NCBI GenBank assembly: GCA_000499405.2
Contig: HG738138.1
Location: 3,522,368-3,586,367 of the forward strand
Reading direction: 5' to 3'
Length of the DNA: 64,000 nt
Source: Onchocerca volvulus
Taxonomy: Eukaryota; Nematoda; Chromadorea; Rhabditida; Onchocercidae
The notes under the pieces were generated by a model. The model worked only from the letters and a program-made list of their open reading frames with translations. It did no database searches and was not told where the DNA came from. The stretch's first letter is position 1. Each line of letters opens with the position of its first letter. Shown here piece after piece: positions 59,845 to 64,000 of this stretch. Both the position numbers and the translations under genes were made by a program.

Positions 59845-62800
59845 CTGCAAAAACACGCAACATTTATCATTGAGTAGAGAGCGTCACTATTCTCAAAATA
59901 TAAGAATGTCAAAGAAGTCACAATATGGAGCTAAAATCTTAATATTTCTTCCAATAGATTCCTATCTATTTGATTTGAGAAATTTCATGAATTCGCGCTT
60001 TATCTAGCAATCTATTTTTTCAAAATAAATTCCTTGTTATTGTTCTGCGATCTATACATTTGTTGCAAGCATTAACGCTATTGGCTTGCATATGTGTTCC
60101 ACATTTTCATTAATATTTCTGCTTTATATATTGTAAAGGATAATATATACGCAAAAAAGCTAAATAGATTAATAAATAAGAGTGGATGATAAGACTCCAT
60201 CTATGACCTTATGACCTCGGAATAGTATTAACGAGACTTTTTGAACCATCCGCCAACTAATGAAAAGATAGACAAAACAACGCACTCATCTACAACACTT
60301 CTCTATATTGGCAATCTGAACTGGAACCTGTAACGATCGCTGATAGTGGGGCTATGTGCCATCGATGTGGCTCGAGGCTCGAGACTATGTGGTACTCGCG
60401 TACTCGAGATTTTCAAGTTACATTAATTTGTCATTAATTAGTACTACTGCGGGATATATGTGTGTGTTCTAGTATATTTTTCCTCCATTTTATGCAATCT
60501 TTCATTATCCATTTGTAGATGAACATTTTTTCCCATATCCATTCTTCATCTATTCCTTATTTCAGTCTTTGCTACACCCAATCCCTGATCTTTGTAGGGA
60601 TTGGGTGTAGCAAAGTCTGAAATAGGATTAGATGCAGGATGGATGGGATGTATGTTGTATAGCCTTGCAAAGCAGTCCTATTTTCTTTTTCTCTTTACTT
60701 CACGGTATTCCTTCCTTTATCGTTCTATTAATTGATTTTCCTTTTAATTAAGTTCTTCTTTTATCCAATTAATTCAAGCTTCTTTGCTTGACAAAAATAA
60801 AACTCTTACATCATCAAATCGACATTCTTTTCATATTATTCCGAATTCTTGAATTCCAAGTCAAAAAGTATACAAAATAGAAATGGCTATTTATAGACCA
60901 TTAATTCAGGAACTACTATATCTTTCTTTCTTGAAATTATTTATGAACACTTGTCCTTTTTTTTTTTTTTATCTCAGTGTCAAAAGTCAAAATAGAAAAG
61001 CATAAAAAGTTGGAAATTGATTTAAAAGATTCAGTGGTGAAGAACTGAATTCTGAAAGTTCTACCTCTGTTATGCACATAATTTCGTATATATATACCCT
61101 AATTTTTAGTTTAAGTGAAATATTTTTAAAATAGGAACAAATTACCGAGCTTATTTACTTGTAAATATAATTTCAAAATATTAATTTAAAAAAAAAAAAA
61201 AAGGAAAAAAAGGAAAAAATGAAGTAGCGGTAACGATTTCGAACACATTATGAGATGTTACGATAAACAAAGTGAATGAAGAGGAAAAAAGCATTCTGAA
61301 GATTTCTTTTCTCACCGTCCGTTGTCTTCTGAAAGATTTTCTGATCATTCAGCTGATAACTGATTATCTGGCACATTCATTTTTCACTTTAAATATGAAC
61401 TGGCAAGTGATTCATCACTTTAACAGCAGCGACTGAATACTGAACATTGTGCGTAAAATCAAGCGTCGATGCACTTTGGCCCAGTTGTTTACTTCTTTTC
61501 AATTTATAATTTCATACTGGTCTGTAATCCATGGATTTGGAATAAATGATCCAGCTTTGCTGTAATTATTCTGAAGTGATCGTATTTAATTATCGACATT
61601 GATTAATTAAGTTAATTTAATTAATTTAGTGAGGAGGAAAGAACATAACAACGTTATATATTTATCCAGTAAAATTAGATGAGAAATATGACTTCAGCGA
61701 TAAATAAATGACAATACGAACAATAATAATATGATAAAAATAACAAATGTCAAAATCCAATAAACAGTTCATCCGCTTTGTCCCATTTATATGAGTGTGT
61801 ATCGGTGTAATGCATGTCTTCATTTTTGTGTATCGCATTTGTATGTTTACTTTTCGAAAATGCTGTATTTTGTTGCTGTTTGTTGATGACTGTTGGCTAT
61901 AGAAGGAAATTGATTTTGCCAAACTTTTGTAGCATGTCTAATTTGATTCCTTAGCGCTCAATGATATATAAGCTGATAAGAATTGAGTTTTGATAAGCAA
62001 AAAAAAATTCGATTCATTTTGAATGATTGTAAAATATCAAAGACAAAAATTAATAGTGAATTTAAAAATGAAATTTATAAGGAGGCAGTCGAGGCTTATC
62101 AGTCTTACACTACCACTGTAATCTGTTTGAAGACAAAAAAAAGAAAAGAAATAATGGTTTAAATGGAATTTAACATATAGTATCATGTATTAGCTAATAG
62201 GTGGAGTTTTGCCATATTTTATTTTTTTTTAGTTCTTCAAATTTTAAAAACTGTTTAAAAATAATGAAAAAATTGTTTTCTTTCTGTTCTTTCTATTGGC
62301 GATATTTCTTTTTCTGCTCTCAGTGATTTAGATTCGGCGACATTTCTCATTGTATTGAAGTGAGAAAGACCTACCTGTTTATTGCACAGGTGCTATCAAT
62401 CTGGCAATCTCTAAAAAAAAATGAAATTTAATCTGTTCATCTAATTTTTTTTCGAAAAGGCATGCGTTTATATATGGCTTAGAATTAATACAGAATTGAA
62501 TGGGCATAGGCTATTTGGTATGTGTACTGTTATGCAACTATATACAGAATGCAATCAATAAATTTTATATTCACTTAATATAAAAAAAAATTTAAAAAAA
62601 TATATAAAAAAATATTAAAAAAAAAAAACAAAAAACAAAAAGGATATAGAATAATTTGAAAGTTTGAGAAAAGAATTAACTTTTGTTATTATATTGTCAA
62701 ACTTTTTAATTACCACAATCGAGGTAGATATTTTGAGGGAAGGCAATCTTTGGTCACCGAAACATTTCGTGGTAATAAGTTGAATGAATAACAAGGTAGA

Positions 62801-64000
62801 GCATACAGCAGCGAAGTTGAAAAAAAATTTTTTTTTAGATGAAACAGTAATAAATGACATATATGAAGTTGAGAAATTCTGTGAAAGTTGGGTGCAAAAA
62901 CGAGAAAATAGATTTGTTTAATCGACTTCACTTTCGAGATCGTATTGAGAACAATTCTCAGCCAAATTTGATGAACTCACGGATATCGAAATTAGATAAA
63001 AATTGATATCCTTTGAAAGAGACATATTGCTGATTCGGCAACCAATGACCTCGTGTCACTACATTACAGGCTACACTCTTTAAAAAAAAAGTGTTACGTG
63101 TGAAAGTTCTAACTAAGGTACGAGATGAAGGAATCGTTTAGGTTATGCTAGCTCGGTATTTCTGAAAGCATTGCACAAACAAAAATTCAAATAATCTTGA
63201 TTCTGAAATGCTTTTCAGAGAATTGACCTTTTTTTTTCTTCCATTCACTGCGATTTAGCCGTTGCTTTCTTCTTTCACTCTCATCGCCAAAATGAATCCC
63301 GACAAAATTCTGCATCTGTCAGGAAAATTGCTTTGCCAAAAGTTTTCATAATTCTTGGTTCTTTAATTATGCAAATTATGTGGATCTTCTAATTATAGGT
63401 GGTTATCATGTTGAAGTGCGCTCAGCACAAAAGATATGATGCAAATGAAAAAGCGACAATTATTGTCAAATGAAGAGAAGTTTACTGTGTGACTAACAAA
63501 TTATTCGCTGATAAAAGTAAATACTAAATGAGGATTTTGCAAAAATTATATTAAACGAGTGAAATGATTAATGGAATTTCCCAAACGACAAAGTGAATGA
63601 ATTGCAGACATGCTATTTGACAATAGAATCACTCGCAAAAGTTTTGATTTTTCGTTAATTTTTTCTCAAAAAATTAGAAGGTTCGTTTGCTATGACTGAT
63701 GAGATTTTCAAAACTAAATCTCAGCTATAGTTGAAATCAATAAAATGAAGTTCCTAAGTTCTACATATATGAAGCCGATAGAATCAGTTTTATCGAATGA
63801 AATTGAAAGATTTCTGTGATATATTGCCGCATAATTCAACGAACGTAGCAGCAGAGCGTTTGAAGCATTTTGCAACTTCCTTCATTTGAAGATTTTTTCA
63901 TTTCAAAAAATTCTGATGTCATCAAACATCATGCTGAATTATTTGCTTAAATTATGAAAAGTACGAAATCTAAAAAATTTGGCAAGCAATTTGAAAGGAA
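59845..64000. other. Right end, no recognisable gene
   Basis: About 4.1 kb of very AT-rich DNA that should include the missing 5' exon(s) and promoter of CCM2. Open frames (61662-61922, 62615-62931 minus) are short and without motifs; the latter runs through poly(A). A long hairpin at 60555-60626 is the only clear structure. Confidence 0.45.
60555..60626. repeat. Near-perfect 31-bp hairpin
   Basis: CCTTATTTCAGTCTTTGCTA and twelve further bases pair with AGGGATTGGGTGTAGCAAAG and eleven more across a 9-base loop (GATCTTTGT). Only two single-base offsets break the stem. Intergenic, 0.7 kb upstream of the first CCM2 exon found. Confidence 0.85.

Overview
This is AT-rich nuclear DNA of a nematode. 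The evidence is short exons split by GT-AG introns with TTTCAG-type acceptors, several first coding exons that sit directly behind an acceptor (as expected for spliced-leader trans-splicing), and single-copy orthologues of animal genes in nematode-like form (vinculin/DEB-1, cGMP-dependent kinase/EGL-4, a short telomerase). The compact but intron-rich, very AT-rich layout fits a parasitic clade III (filarial-type) worm. That assignment is inference, and the species cannot be read from the sequence alone. There is no bacterial operon, CRISPR array, prophage or clear transposon.

Layout, left to right: (1) the 3' part of a NOP9-like Pumilio protein (+), converging on (2) a complete phosphoacetylglucosamine mutase PGM3/AGM1 (-, 11 exons); (3) a small secreted Pro/Cys-rich protein of unknown function (-); (4) a gene-poor stretch of about 4 kb with two small tandem repeats; (5) a telomerase reverse transcriptase, TERT (+, about 18 exons, no room for a TEN domain); (6) TAF13 (+), converging on (7) vinculin (-, 9 exons, 3.2-kb first intron); (8) about 4 kb of microsatellite-rich intergenic DNA; (9) an orthologue of CCDC51/MITOK, a mitochondrial potassium channel (+), converging on (10) methionine aminopeptidase 2 (-); (11) about 3.2 kb without genes; (12) cGMP-dependent protein kinase (-, 16 exons, 6.4-kb first intron); (13) about 4 kb without genes; (14) a CCM2/malcavernin orthologue (-, N-terminus not found); (15) about 4 kb without recognisable genes.

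Most gene models were built by reading exons by eye. Where complete, exon lengths and phases sum to an intact frame (PGM3 572 aa, vinculin 981 aa, MetAP2 438 aa, PKG 762 aa, TERT 700 aa, TAF13 123 aa). The genes do not form a pathway: they cover ribosome biogenesis, amino-sugar metabolism, telomere maintenance, basal transcription, adhesion, mitochondrial ion transport, protein maturation and signalling. The most notable items are the TERT gene, the CCM2 and MITOK orthologues, and a set of unrelated long foldback hairpins in introns and intergenic DNA.
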